From: JAAYXS01 sp043820985
Lineage (GTDB): Bacteria > Planctomycetota > Phycisphaerae > UBA1845 > Fen-1342
Reading direction: 5' to 3'
Length of the DNA stretch: 64,000 nucleotides
NCBI GenBank assembly: GCA_043820985.1
Contig: JBDRDH010000138.1
Location: 11,378-75,377 of the forward strand
In this document: positions 34,474 to 43,155 of the stretch, in pieces
Numbering within the stretch: the first letter of the stretch is position 1
Layout of the letters: each line of letters opens with the position of its first letter
Made by a program: the position numbers and the translations under genes
The notes under the pieces: generated by a model
What the model saw: only the letters and a program-made list of their open reading frames with translations
Told to the model about the DNA's origin: nothing
Database searches by the model: none

Positions 34474-37400
34474 GGCGCCCCCCCACTTTCAGGATTCCGT
34501 ATCCTATCCAGGGTTGGCAACACGGCTTCCGCCAGGCGCGGCGGGTTCAGTATGCGGTCAAAGCGGCATACTGGTTTATAGTCACAATGCTGGCAGGCTA
34601 ACGTACGTTTCTCGACAAGTGGCGCAGCTTGCACCTTGCCTGCGACAATTCCCTCGACGGCCCACCGTAACGTTCGCCGCGTGAGTTCCAGGTACTGCTC
34701 CATTTCCTGTGGCGAGACCACATCTTTCGAATAAGTTCCATTAAAATCGCCGTCCCGCTTGAGCTTCATCCCAGCCACGGGCGAGACGTTTTCGCCAAGT
34801 TGCTCATCCAGCAGCGCGGCCACGTCTGAACGAAACAGCCCACGGGGTCGATAGCAGTACATTAGCTGTGTGAGTTCGTCGGCGCTTCGCCCATATTGGG
34901 TCTCAAGTACCTTGGTATCCGGGTACAGCGGTGCCAGGAAAACTCCGGCGGGGCAGACCGATCGATCGCCACCATAGGCTTGCCCAGCGACCAGCAGATA
35001 GCTAAACAGTTGCAGGCGGGCTCCGGTAAGGAAGTCAGTCTTGATCTTCTGCGTTTTGCTCTTGTAGTCGTAAACGATAAGCTGGAGTTGGTCACCCTCC
35101 CGATAGACATCCAGCCGGTCAATCTGACCCCGCAGTTGCCCGCGCCGGCCGCCACTGATTTCCAATACCAAAGGAGGCAGATCCCCACGATCAGGGCGCG
35201 ACCCGAAGCTTAATTCGCAACCGGCCGGTTGGAATCGCCCACGCCGCCAACGGGCCGCATGGACGGCGATCACTTCCACCAGGAATTCACATAGCAGTTG
35301 ACCCTGAAATGCCAGGTCCGGTTGCCGCCGTGCTACCCCCGCCAGATCCGCCCGGAAACGCTCGAACTCCTGCTCGTACAACTCGCGCCAGCGCTCGTCG
35401 CTCAAACCGCGTACGCCCTCCGCTGTATCCATCGCGCGGCGTGTGACATTTGCCAAAATCTCGTGGGCGTATGATCCCAGGTCCCAACGTAGCGGATATG
35501 GGCCGCGCATGGCATCCAGTCGCAAGCCGTAGCGCGCGAAGTGTTTGAACGGGCACGCCAGAAACGTCTCGATCTCAGAGGGCGAACCGTTCCAGGTCAC
35601 ATCCGCCACACCACTGGGCCGATAGTTGCCCACTTCCTCGGGACCGTTGCGATACTGCTCGCCCCGCAGGAGCCAGCCCAGACGCTCGCCAATGGCGGGC
35701 ATTTCCCGAATCAAGCCGCGCAGTCGTTCGACCCGTTCACGCTCAGCTACTGAAACATCATCGGCGGCGCCCACATGCAGACAGGCCCGCGCCAGATCGG
35801 TCAGACTGACGGGCGGCGCATCATCCGTGGCACATTCGAAACGCAACTCCGGTAGTGCCTGTTGGACCTCATCCAGCAGCGGCGAGGGTAGCAATGGCCC
35901 GCCATTCATATCAAGTGTCGCATAGCTGATCGTCAGCCCGCAATGGGGGCGCGTAAAAGCAATGTAGGCCAGTAACCGCTCGCCGAAGATATCATCACGG
36001 TGACTGGCCGGAGCCGTCAGACCTTTTTCAATCAGCGCCTCACGCTCGTCGGTGTTCAGCAGCCGATCATCGGGTGGCGGCGCGGGAAAAAGGCCCTCAT
36101 TGAAGCCGAACACCCAAGCGTACTTGATATCCGGGTGCCGACTGCGCTCGATCGACGCCACCAGAACCTGGTCGAGCGTCGGCGGAGCCAGTCCCAGCGT
36201 GTGCTCGCTCAACGCCGTGCCGACAATCCGTGCCACGTCCCCAGTTTCCAGCGTGGTCGTACCCAGCACATCATGCAGGTTTTCCAACACCCCACAAAGT
36301 GCTTCCCACGCCAGGCGGTGTGTCTCAATCCGTTCCCAGCTTGGCTGTAGACGACTGGCGCTACTCCAGCCGGCGAGTAGTGTACGCACTTCCAGAGCTT
36401 CAAGCGTCTGGAACAATGCCTGGGCCCAGTCAGCGCCCGTTGCCGGCGCGTTGCCCTGGTCCAGTTTCTCCAGCGGTTCCAGGGCTGCCACCAACTTGAG
36501 CCGCGCGGCATCCAACTCCGCCGTGGATTCCGCGTTGTCGCGTGAACCAGGCGCGAAGTCCCAGTATCCCTGTCGCCACAAGTCGATCCCGGCGACTGAA
36601 TGTCTGGTGGCCAGGTTCTCCAGTTCCTCGGCCTGGGAGCGTAAGATCGGCAGCAGCCCGGTGCGGAGCAGACGCGTCACAGCCGCCAGACTGTAGCCGT
36701 TGGAGATGGTCTCAAACAGCGCCGCCACCAGGCGGCTGAGCGGATGGGCGCGCATCGGGCGCCGCCGATCCAGAAAATACGGTAACTCGTATTCGTCAAA
36801 CACTTCGGCAATCATGCGTGTAAAGGGTTCCAGATCGCGCGCGATCACCGCGAAATCGCGAAAGCGCAGTTGGCCATCGGAAGCAAGTATTTTCTGGCGG
36901 ATATAGCGCGCCGCGCAGCGCAACTCCTCGCGGTGCGTCAGGCATTCCAGCACGGTAACGCCATCTGAAGTGTTCGTTTCAGAGGAAGATTCCTCCGGCG
37001 GGATACCCAACGGCATTGCCAGCCCGATTTCCAGTCGCGCTAGTGTGGCAGACTGGGCAAAACGCGGCAGAGGCACCGGATGCAGTTTGACCGGTTCCTG
37101 ACATTTTACTCCCGCGGCGATGAACATTTCACGGAGCCGCAGATAGGTCTGCTCGGTACGGTGGAAGAGACGTAATGGATCGTTGCTTGGGCGGGCCGTG
37201 CCGCTCAACGCGGCCGCGTCCAATAGCAGGGTTATCGTAAGATCACGGGCCAACTGCGCCAGGCTGACCAGCGTCTGCAATTCCTGGCTGGTAAAACCCG
37301 CAAAGCCATCAACCCAGATTCTCGCATTACGCAACCAGCGAACATCGCCGACATGCTCGCGCAAGTGGGCCAGACGCGCCGCCGGATCAATACGCTCGGT

Positions 37401-37910
37401 CCCCAACCAATCGAGGTACTGGCGATACAAATGGGCGATATCCGCGATTTTTCGCTGGGTGGTCTTGTCGGTCACGCCTTGAGCGGCGGTCTCCAGCTCG
37501 GTGGGGGAAATCTGCTCGCGCAGCAGTTCCTCGATGAGTCGGTTCAGTTGTGTATGGAAGCCGCCCGTCTGAGCCGTGCCGCGCGGGAATCTCAGTGAGT
37601 CGGCCGTTTGCTGAACCACGTAGCGCAGGGCCATGGTCCGCGCGTCGACTCCCAAAAGAGCCGAACTGTCACTTTTATCCGCGAGTCCGCGTGTCGCCAG
37701 GCGTGAGAAGCTCAGTACTTCGGCGCCCTGATAGCCCTGTTGCGGGGCACTGGTGGCCAGGGCGCGCTCCATCTGAAAACTGGCCTGCTCGGGAACGAGC
37801 AGGATCAGATGGCGATCCTTGGCGGGACCGTCCAGCTCAGACAAGAGCGCGTCGAGACAATAGCGCGTCTTGCCGGCCCCCGCCCGCCCTAAGACAAAGG
37901 TTACGGCCAT
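34470..37910 (-). CDS. addB: AddB helicase-nuclease subunit
   Basis: An 1146-residue partner of AddA. The N-terminus carries a Walker A motif, LGRAGAGKTRYCLDALL. The C-terminal PD-(D/E)XK nuclease has VYDYKSKTQKI. The four iron-sulfur cysteines are visible as one in FLACPFKHFARYGLRL and three in CQHCDYKPVCRF. Together they give the dual-nuclease AddAB complex that resects breaks and responds to a Chi-like sequence. A lipoprotein gene ends 21 bp upstream on the same strand and may share the transcript. Confidence 0.94.
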   Translation of the reverse strand: MAVTFVLGRAGAGKTRYCLDALLSELDGPAKDRHLILLVPEQASFQMERALATSAPQQGYQGAEVLSFSRLATRGLADKSDSSALLGVDARTMALRYVVQQTADSLRFPRGTAQTGGFHTQLNRLIEELLREQISPTELETAAQGVTDKTTQRKIADIAHLYRQYLDWLGTERIDPAARLAHLREHVGDVRWLRNARIWVDGFAGFTSQELQTLVSLAQLARDLTITLLLDAAALSGTARPSNDPLRLFHRTEQTYLRLREMFIAAGVKCQEPVKLHPVPLPRFAQSATLARLEIGLAMPLGIPPEESSSETNTSDGVTVLECLTHREELRCAARYIRQKILASDGQLRFRDFAVIARDLEPFTRMIAEVFDEYELPYFLDRRRPMRAHPLSRLVAALFETISNGYSLAAVTRLLRTGLLPILRSQAEELENLATRHSVAGIDLWRQGYWDFAPGSRDNAESTAELDAARLKLVAALEPLEKLDQGNAPATGADWAQALFQTLEALEVRTLLAGWSSASRLQPSWERIETHRLAWEALCGVLENLHDVLGTTTLETGDVARIVGTALSEHTLGLAPPTLDQVLVASIERSRHPDIKYAWVFGFNEGLFPAPPPDDRLLNTDEREALIEKGLTAPASHRDDIFGERLLAYIAFTRPHCGLTISYATLDMNGGPLLPSPLLDEVQQALPELRFECATDDAPPVSLTDLARACLHVGAADDVSVAERERVERLRGLIREMPAIGERLGWLLRGEQYRNGPEEVGNYRPSGVADVTWNGSPSEIETFLACPFKHFARYGLRLDAMRGPYPLRWDLGSYAHEILANVTRRAMDTAEGVRGLSDERWRELYEQEFERFRADLAGVARRQPDLAFQGQLLCEFLVEVIAVHAARWRRGRFQPAGCELSFGSRPDRGDLPPLVLEISGGRRGQLRGQIDRLDVYREGDQLQLIVYDYKSKTQKIKTDFLTGARLQLFSYLLVAGQAYGGDRSVCPAGVFLAPLYPDTKVLETQYGRSADELTQLMYCYRPRGLFRSDVAALLDEQLGENVSPVAGMKLKRDGDFNGTYSKDVVSPQEMEQYLELTRRTLRWAVEGIVAGKVQAAPLVEKRTLACQHCDYKPVCRFDRILNPPRLAEAVLPTLDRIRNPESGGAP

Positions 37911-37931
37911 CGGCCTCGCCGGCCGCGCCCG

Positions 37932-38255
37932 CTAGTCGTCTTCGTACTTCTCAAGGCGATCCTTATAGCGGTCGCGCTCTTTCTTATACTTATCTCGTTC
38001 TCGTTTGTATTCATCGGCCTTGTCGCGCAGGTCTTCATTCTCGCGCTCGACATGTTTAACCCAGCGATAGGCCTTGGTCAGCTCCTGCCGAGCTTCCTCG
38101 TGGGACGCGGTAGGCGGAATCTGACTGCTGTCAACCGGCTCCGGCTGGGCCCGGCCGCCCATCTCGATCTTCTCGGGCGCTGTCACGGATACACAGCCAA
38201 CCATGGCCCACAGCAGGCCACCAGCCACCAAAACCAGACACATTCGTTTGTACAT
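37932..38255 (-). CDS. Small lipoprotein with charged coiled coil
   Basis: The ATG at 38255 has a near-perfect AGGAGGTG ribosome site, which is why I chose it over an upstream GTG or ATG start. The product has 107 residues. The signal peptide ends in a lipobox-like MVGC (about residue 21). The C-terminal half is a strongly charged coiled coil (ENEDLRDKADEYKRERDKY and following repeats). It probably anchors in a membrane and pairs with itself or another coil. It resembles small Lpp-like lipoproteins only in general form. Confidence 0.75.
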   Translation of the reverse strand: MYKRMCLVLVAGGLLWAMVGCVSVTAPEKIEMGGRAQPEPVDSSQIPPTASHEEARQELTKAYRWVKHVERENEDLRDKADEYKRERDKYKKERDRYKDRLEKYEDD

Positions 38256-38362
38256 CGATTGCACCTCCTGATACAGGCGCCAGACACGCCCGTATAATCG
38301 CTGGTTAGGACCCAATGGTCAAAGTTTGTGGCAGCATAAGCTCTGCCGTGGCATAACGCGAG

Positions 38363-39301
38363 GTGTCCGTGGAAAACCGAGTCATCGCCATCCTGGGCTG
38401 CACCGCCACGGGCAAAGGTTCCCTGGGGCGGGCCCTGGCGCGCGAATTGGGAGCGGAGATCGTCAGTGTCGACTCGATGAAAATCTACCGCGGCATGGAC
38501 ATCGGTACCGCCAAACCCTCCATTGAGGAGCGCACCGCGGTGCCCCACCACCTGATCGATGTGGCCGATCCTTGGGAATCCTTCAGCGTGGCCCGTTTCG
38601 TGGAACTGGCGGATCAAGCTGTGGCCGGGATCCACGCTCGGGGTCGCCCAGTGGTCGCCGTCGGGGGCACAATTCTATACTTCAAGTGCTTTTACCAGGG
38701 CCTGTTCGAGGGACCGACGGCCGATCCACGGATTCGGGCCGAGATTCGCCAGCGAGCCGCCAGCGAGGGTTTGGATGCTCTCCATGCTGAATTAAGCCGC
38801 GTCGATCCCGAAGCCGCCGCCCGTATTCACCGCAACGACATTCGCCGCGTCGAACGAGCCCTGGAAGTTTATTACCTGACCGGCCAACCCATCAGCGAGC
38901 TGCAACAACAGTGGTCGGGCACCAATATCCGCCGGCCGGAGTGGAACTGGACGCTGATCGGCTTGCGCTACCCGCGCGCGGTCGCCAACCAGCGCATTAA
39001 CGAACGTGTCCGCCGCATGGTAGCGGCCGGGCTGGTGGCGGAGGTTCAACGTATCTGGTCCGATCCCCGTGGCGTGGGCCCCCAGGCCAGCCAGGCGGTC
39101 GGCTATGCGGAGCTATTCGAGCACTTCGCTGGCCGGGTGACATTTGACGAGGCCATCGAGCGCATCAAAATCAACTCGCGCCGCCTGGCTAAACAGCAGC
39201 GCACCTGGCTTAAGCGTCTGGAGACTTTGCGGTGGTTTGACATCGAGCCCGAAGCGGATGTTTCCGCCCTGTTGCCGCAAATCAGAGCTATCCTGGATTA
39301 A
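38363..39301 (+). CDS. miaA: tRNA dimethylallyltransferase
   Basis: A 312-residue enzyme that adds a dimethylallyl group to A37 of tRNAs reading codons starting with U. Family marks are AEIVSVDSMKIYRGMDIGTAKPS, PHHLIDVADPWESFSVARF, RRVERALEVYYLTGQP and QAVGYAEL. The start is GTG at 38363; a GTG two codons later is an alternative. The P-loop reads GCTATGKGS: the residue after the P-loop Lys is Gly rather than the usual Thr or Ser. It is divergent from the coiled-coil lipoprotein. Confidence 0.92.
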   Translation: MSVENRVIAILGCTATGKGSLGRALARELGAEIVSVDSMKIYRGMDIGTAKPSIEERTAVPHHLIDVADPWESFSVARFVELADQAVAGIHARGRPVVAVGGTILYFKCFYQGLFEGPTADPRIRAEIRQRAASEGLDALHAELSRVDPEAAARIHRNDIRRVERALEVYYLTGQPISELQQQWSGTNIRRPEWNWTLIGLRYPRAVANQRINERVRRMVAAGLVAEVQRIWSDPRGVGPQASQAVGYAELFEHFAGRVTFDEAIERIKINSRRLAKQQRTWLKRLETLRWFDIEPEADVSALLPQIRAILD

Positions 39302-39334
39302 ACCTGATGGCACACGAGAATGGTGGCCAATGCC

Positions 39335-40522
39335 TTATTCGGGTCCATCCATGACGCCGAAACTCGGTGACGGCGGGAATTTCCTGGCTCCGCTGCCGCG
39401 GATGGGTTCGAGGTCGTCCAGCCAGTAAGCATCATCGTTACGCTTGTAAGCCAGCACGGCGTCGCGACAATGCGGGTCCTTGGCCCGGTGAAAGCGGAGG
39501 TAGATGTGCCGCCGGTCGACGCCGGTGATCTCAACCTTACCCCGTTCGTGCGACATCACGTAGCGCGCTCGGCGGGCGAGGCCGGAACCGTGGCGCATGG
39601 CCTCGCGGAAAATCTCCCAGCCGCGCACAATCGGGATGGCGTAGGGCTTGTTACCCGCCGTGGGCCGGCCCTGGAACAGGTAGTACGGTGGGCAACCGAG
39701 GAACGACAGCTCGCGGTACAGCTCGGCCAGGACCCGTGGGTCATCGTTGATACCCTTGATCAGTGGGCACTGATTGCAGCAGATCACGCCGTTGCGGATC
39801 AAAGCGTCCAGCGCCTCGACGGCTTCGTCGGTCAGCTCACGCGGATGATCAAAATGCACCATCATGTAGATCCGCTTGTGCGGCGTGGAGAACTGCCGCA
39901 GCATCGCCAGTAATTCAGGATCCTGGCTGACACGGAAGGGATCGAAGGCCGGTATCTTGGAGCCGATACGGATGATCCGCACGTGCGGGATGGCTCGTAA
40001 CTGCTCAATGATGCGGCGTAAGCGACGAGTTGCCATCAGCAATGGATCGCCGCCCGTCAGTAGCACATTGTTCACCTGTGGATTATTGGCGATATAGCGA
40101 ATCCCCTCGGAGACATCGTTGGTAACCTCATCATTGCCGCGTATGAAGAGCCGCTTGCGAAAACAGTAGCGGCAGTATGCCCCGCAGACTTCGTTACATA
40201 GCAGTAGGACTGTTTGTGCATACTTATGCTGCACACCATGGGCCACCGTGACGGCGGCCTCGTTACTGGCATCCAGCTTGCCCCATTGATCGAGTTCACC
40301 AGGATGGGGGATTATCAAGCGCCGGATCGGATCGTCCGGATCGTTCCAGTCTATTAATCCGAGATAATAATCATTCGCGCGGAATGCGTATTTCTGCTCT
40401 ACTTTCTTCAGAATCTCGTGATCTTGAGGAGAGAGCTGTGGCAGTTGGCTGACGCGCCGAAAATATTTGACGCGCCGATGGGTGGCCGGTCTCACAATTA
40501 TGGGTAGTGGTCTCTGGCTCAT
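39335..40522 (-). CDS. KamA-family radical SAM protein lacking the PLP lysine loop
   Basis: The 395-residue protein has a strong GGAGGTGA ribosome site. The radical SAM cluster is Cys113-x3-Cys117-x2-Cys120 (CGAYCRYCF). The body matches lysine 2,3-aminomutase and the EF-P lysine aminomutase: VLLTGGDPLLM, RIIRIGSKIPAFDP, HFDHPRELTDEAVEAL and YYLFQGRPTAGN. In true aminomutases a GGGGK loop near the C-terminus binds PLP. Here that region reads GSGLARRARYVMSHERGKVE with no such lysine. It may therefore use SAM chemistry without PLP, or bind it differently. The substrate is unknown. Confidence 0.8.
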   Translation of the reverse strand: MSQRPLPIIVRPATHRRVKYFRRVSQLPQLSPQDHEILKKVEQKYAFRANDYYLGLIDWNDPDDPIRRLIIPHPGELDQWGKLDASNEAAVTVAHGVQHKYAQTVLLLCNEVCGAYCRYCFRKRLFIRGNDEVTNDVSEGIRYIANNPQVNNVLLTGGDPLLMATRRLRRIIEQLRAIPHVRIIRIGSKIPAFDPFRVSQDPELLAMLRQFSTPHKRIYMMVHFDHPRELTDEAVEALDALIRNGVICCNQCPLIKGINDDPRVLAELYRELSFLGCPPYYLFQGRPTAGNKPYAIPIVRGWEIFREAMRHGSGLARRARYVMSHERGKVEITGVDRRHIYLRFHRAKDPHCRDAVLAYKRNDDAYWLDDLEPIRGSGARKFPPSPSFGVMDGPE

Positions 40523-40820
40523 CGGTCACCTCCGCTCCAGATGTCCGCGCTTTTGTCTCCTTGTTCCTGCTAAGACCACGTGGGATACTTGGTCACCCCA
40601 GCGACCGGGCCCGTCGACATGACGGCTACCGCCGAAGATGGTAATTTCACCCACGCTCTATCTTAACGCTATGACACATCGGCCCACCCCGCAACTAAAA
40701 TCCCCCGACCAGATTGGAATGATAATCCGCCGACAACTAATAACTGCAGTTATGGGACGCCAGGTGAAGCAACTGAGATAGAGGTAAAGAATTTCAAAAA
40801 AAGCACTTACGAGAATATTG
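40523..40820. other. Intergenic region, no gene seen
   Basis: The 298 bp between the radical SAM gene and groES hold no convincing frame, RNA or repeat. The part near 40740-40820 is AT-rich. The strand layout (both neighbours on minus) means it should carry the promoter of the radical SAM gene and the end of groES. Confidence 0.5.
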
Positions 40821-41144
40821 CTAATTTTTGCTTGCGCGCCTGAAGACAGCCACCACGTCTTCGACCGGTACCACGAATAAACGGTTATCGCCCTCAAAAT
40901 CCACCGGCACGGCGTTCTTGGGATTGAAGAGGACCTTGTCGTATTGTGCGATCGGATAGTCCTCGTCACGCTCGATCTGGGTCGAGACCGCTACCACACG
41001 TCCGGTAATCGTAGGAATCTCGATGTTACCCGGCAACTGGATGCCGCCTTTGGTGGTCTTCTTGTCTTCGTCCTTGCGAATCAGGACGCGTGTGCCAATC
41101 GGTTCCACGGTTTCGATTGGGTTGTCTTGGCGAGCCTGTTTCAT
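40821..41144 (-). CDS. groES: GroES-type co-chaperonin
   Basis: The 107-residue protein has the chaperonin-10 fold signature: VEPIGTRVLIRKDEDKKTTKGGIQLPGN, with the mobile loop at about residues 28-42, then GRVVAVSTQ and YDKVLFNPKNAVPVDFEGDNRLFVVPVEDVVAVF. GroES normally caps GroEL. No groEL is adjacent, so it works with a chaperonin coded elsewhere or is an extra, divergent copy. The C-terminus is a little longer than in E. coli GroES (97 residues). Confidence 0.85.
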   Translation of the reverse strand: MKQARQDNPIETVEPIGTRVLIRKDEDKKTTKGGIQLPGNIEIPTITGRVVAVSTQIERDEDYPIAQYDKVLFNPKNAVPVDFEGDNRLFVVPVEDVVAVFRRASKN

Positions 41145-41240
41145 ACCTTACCTCTCGTGTAGACTAACGTAGCAGTACTTAATTGTAACCGACGCAGACC
41201 GCTTCAGACCAGTAGGCTGACTAACCAGGAGACAGTTCGC

Positions 41241-42014
41241 TTGGAAGTGAAAACGCTTGAGATCTTGCTTGATCGCGTGGCAGGTGGCGAAATCGACGTT
41301 GCCGAAGCGCTCCAAGAGTTGCAAACTCTTCCATTTGAAAGCTTTAAATTCGCCAAGGTCGATCACCACCGCGCGCTGCGCTGCGGGTTTCCCGAGGTCA
41401 TCTTCGGTCAGGGCAAAACACCGGAGCAGTTCGAGACCATCTTCGCCAGCCTGGCCGGTCAGGGTGGCAATGTTGTGGCTACCCGTGTGGATGCCGTCAT
41501 CGCCGAGGGTGTTCTTCGTCGTTTCCCGGCTGCTGAATACGAACCAAGGGCGCGCATGTTGACTTTGCGGCAGAAGCCGGTCGTGCCGAGTCGTGGCACG
41601 GTGGGAATCGTGTGTGCCGGCACCAGTGATCTGCCGGTTGCCGAGGAGGCGCGCATCACGCTCGATCTGTTCGACCAGCGCACAGAGACAATCTATGACG
41701 TGGGCGTGGCTGGCTTGCATAGGCTTCTGGCACATGCCCAGGCCCTGCGGTCGGCCAATGTTCTGATCGTGGTCGCGGGCATGGAAGGGGCTCTGCCCAG
41801 TGTTGTTGGGGGTTTGGTTTCGGCCCCAGTCATCGCGGTTCCGACCAGTGTGGGCTACGGGGCCAGCTTTCAGGGATTGGCAGCCCTCTTGGCGATGTTG
41901 AATAGCTGCGCCCCGGGCGTCTCCGTAGTCAATATCGATAATGGCTTTGGAGCCGCCTGTCAGGCCGCCTTGATCAATCGCCTGGCCGAGCCAACCACGA
42001 AAGCAGATCTATAA
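41241..42014 (+). CDS. larB: Nickel-pincer cofactor biosynthesis protein LarB
   Basis: A 257-residue AIR-carboxylase-like protein. The start is probably TTG at 41241 with AGGAGA 9 bases upstream. The N-terminal part (DHHRALRCGFPEVIFGQGKT) is typical of LarB. The C-terminal PurE-like domain has GIVCAGTSDLPVAEEA, VVAGMEGALPSVVGGLV and PTSVGYGASFQGLAALLAML. LarB carboxylates nicotinic acid adenine dinucleotide in the first step to the lactate-racemase cofactor. larC and larE are not in the window. The gene is followed by nnrD after 31 bp. Confidence 0.85.
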   Translation: MEVKTLEILLDRVAGGEIDVAEALQELQTLPFESFKFAKVDHHRALRCGFPEVIFGQGKTPEQFETIFASLAGQGGNVVATRVDAVIAEGVLRRFPAAEYEPRARMLTLRQKPVVPSRGTVGIVCAGTSDLPVAEEARITLDLFDQRTETIYDVGVAGLHRLLAHAQALRSANVLIVVAGMEGALPSVVGGLVSAPVIAVPTSVGYGASFQGLAALLAMLNSCAPGVSVVNIDNGFGAACQAALINRLAEPTTKADL

Positions 42015-42045
42015 ATACTTATTATCAAGATACTTAGGCAGACAC

Positions 42046-42975
42046 ATGGCTTCCTCGGACACCCCACCTCGGATCGTTACTGAACTGCCACGGCTACCCG
42101 CGCGTAAACCCGAGATGCACAAAGGACAGGTCGGGCGGGTGGCAATCGTCGCCGGCAGCCGTGGCATGAGTGGTGCCGCGTGCCTTAGTGCCATCGGTGC
42201 TTTGAGATCCGGGGCGGGTCTGGTGCGTGTTTATTCGCCAGAATGTGTCCAGCCGATTGTAGCTGCCAGCGAACCATGCTTGATGACCGTGGCACTGGAA
42301 GATGATACGCGGGGATTGATCGCCGCGGTCCCAGCCTTGGATCGGTTACGCGCTGATCTGGAGTGGCCCAATGTACTGGCGATCGGTCCCGGACTCGGCC
42401 AGGACGGGGCGCTTGCTCCACTAGTTACTGGCGTGCTGGAGATGTTCGCCGACCCAATGGTCATAGACGCGGATGGTCTCAACAATCTGACTTTGACCGA
42501 ATCTGGTACCCCCTGGTGGCAGGCCCGTTCAGGTCGTGCCACCGTCATTACGCCGCACCCAGGGGAGATGTTGCGTCTCTGCCGGCACGCTGGCCTTCAG
42601 GTGACGCTCGAATCCAATGACCAGAGTCGCCTGAACGTCGCTCACGAGTATGCTCAACTGACCGGTCTGACCGTGGTGCTCAAGGGACATCGCACCGTGG
42701 TATGCACGCCGGATCGGGCTTACTTCAATACGACCGGCAATCCTGGCATGGCCACCGGCGGTATGGGAGACGTGTTGACCGGCCTGATTGCCTCTCTGCT
42801 TGGACAGGGACTGCCGGCCTTCGAAGCAGCCTGCCTGGGAGTACATATGCACGGCTTGGCGGCCGACAGGCTGGCTCGTCAGATCGGTCCGGTGGGGTAC
42901 TTGGCGCGGGAAGTAGCTGATTTATTACCGGCGGCTATGGCCCAAGTCTCACGCGCGCCGATGGGATTCAAGTAA
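42046..42975 (+). CDS. nnrD: ADP-dependent NAD(P)H-hydrate dehydratase
   Basis: A 309-residue YjeF C-terminal-type (ribokinase-like) protein that repairs hydrated NADH and NADPH. Marks are GQVGRVAIVAGSRGMSGAA, NVLAIGPGLGQDG, MVIDADGLNNL, VITPHPGEMLRL, VVLKGHRTVV and the active-site GNPGMATGGMGDVLTG. The usual N-terminal epimerase half is absent, so only the dehydratase step is coded here. It follows larB after 31 bp and probably shares its transcript. It ends 180 bp before pfaD. Confidence 0.92.
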   Translation: MASSDTPPRIVTELPRLPARKPEMHKGQVGRVAIVAGSRGMSGAACLSAIGALRSGAGLVRVYSPECVQPIVAASEPCLMTVALEDDTRGLIAAVPALDRLRADLEWPNVLAIGPGLGQDGALAPLVTGVLEMFADPMVIDADGLNNLTLTESGTPWWQARSGRATVITPHPGEMLRLCRHAGLQVTLESNDQSRLNVAHEYAQLTGLTVVLKGHRTVVCTPDRAYFNTTGNPGMATGGMGDVLTGLIASLLGQGLPAFEAACLGVHMHGLAADRLARQIGPVGYLAREVADLLPAAMAQVSRAPMGFK

Positions 42976-43068
42976 CCATTCAAAACCGGCTATACCTGCC
43001 ACCGCGCTCATTCTCACGAGCGCTAATGGCTTAAACAGTGGAGAATCAGGCTCTGCATCAGAAGTCGT

Positions 43069-43096
43069 TTGACTTTCGTTCCTGAGTTTCCACAAT
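43069..43096 (+). promoter_or_regulatory. Possible promoter of the pfa-ole operon
   Basis: TTGACT (43069-43074) and CACAAT (43091-43096) are 16 bases apart, about 60 bases before the pfaD start. The -10 is weak. If it is not used, the operon could be read through from larB-nnrD. Confidence 0.3.
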
Positions 43097-43155
43097 TACA
43101 AGGCTCGGGACGCGATTGCTGATGAGCATGGGCAATCGGATCCGTTTCTGGATGG

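Noticed and set aside
36052..36696. Plus-strand open frames inside addB
   Set aside because: The minus-strand addB frame is continuous with conserved Fe-S cysteines and nuclease motif; the plus frames show only Ser/Arg-rich noise.
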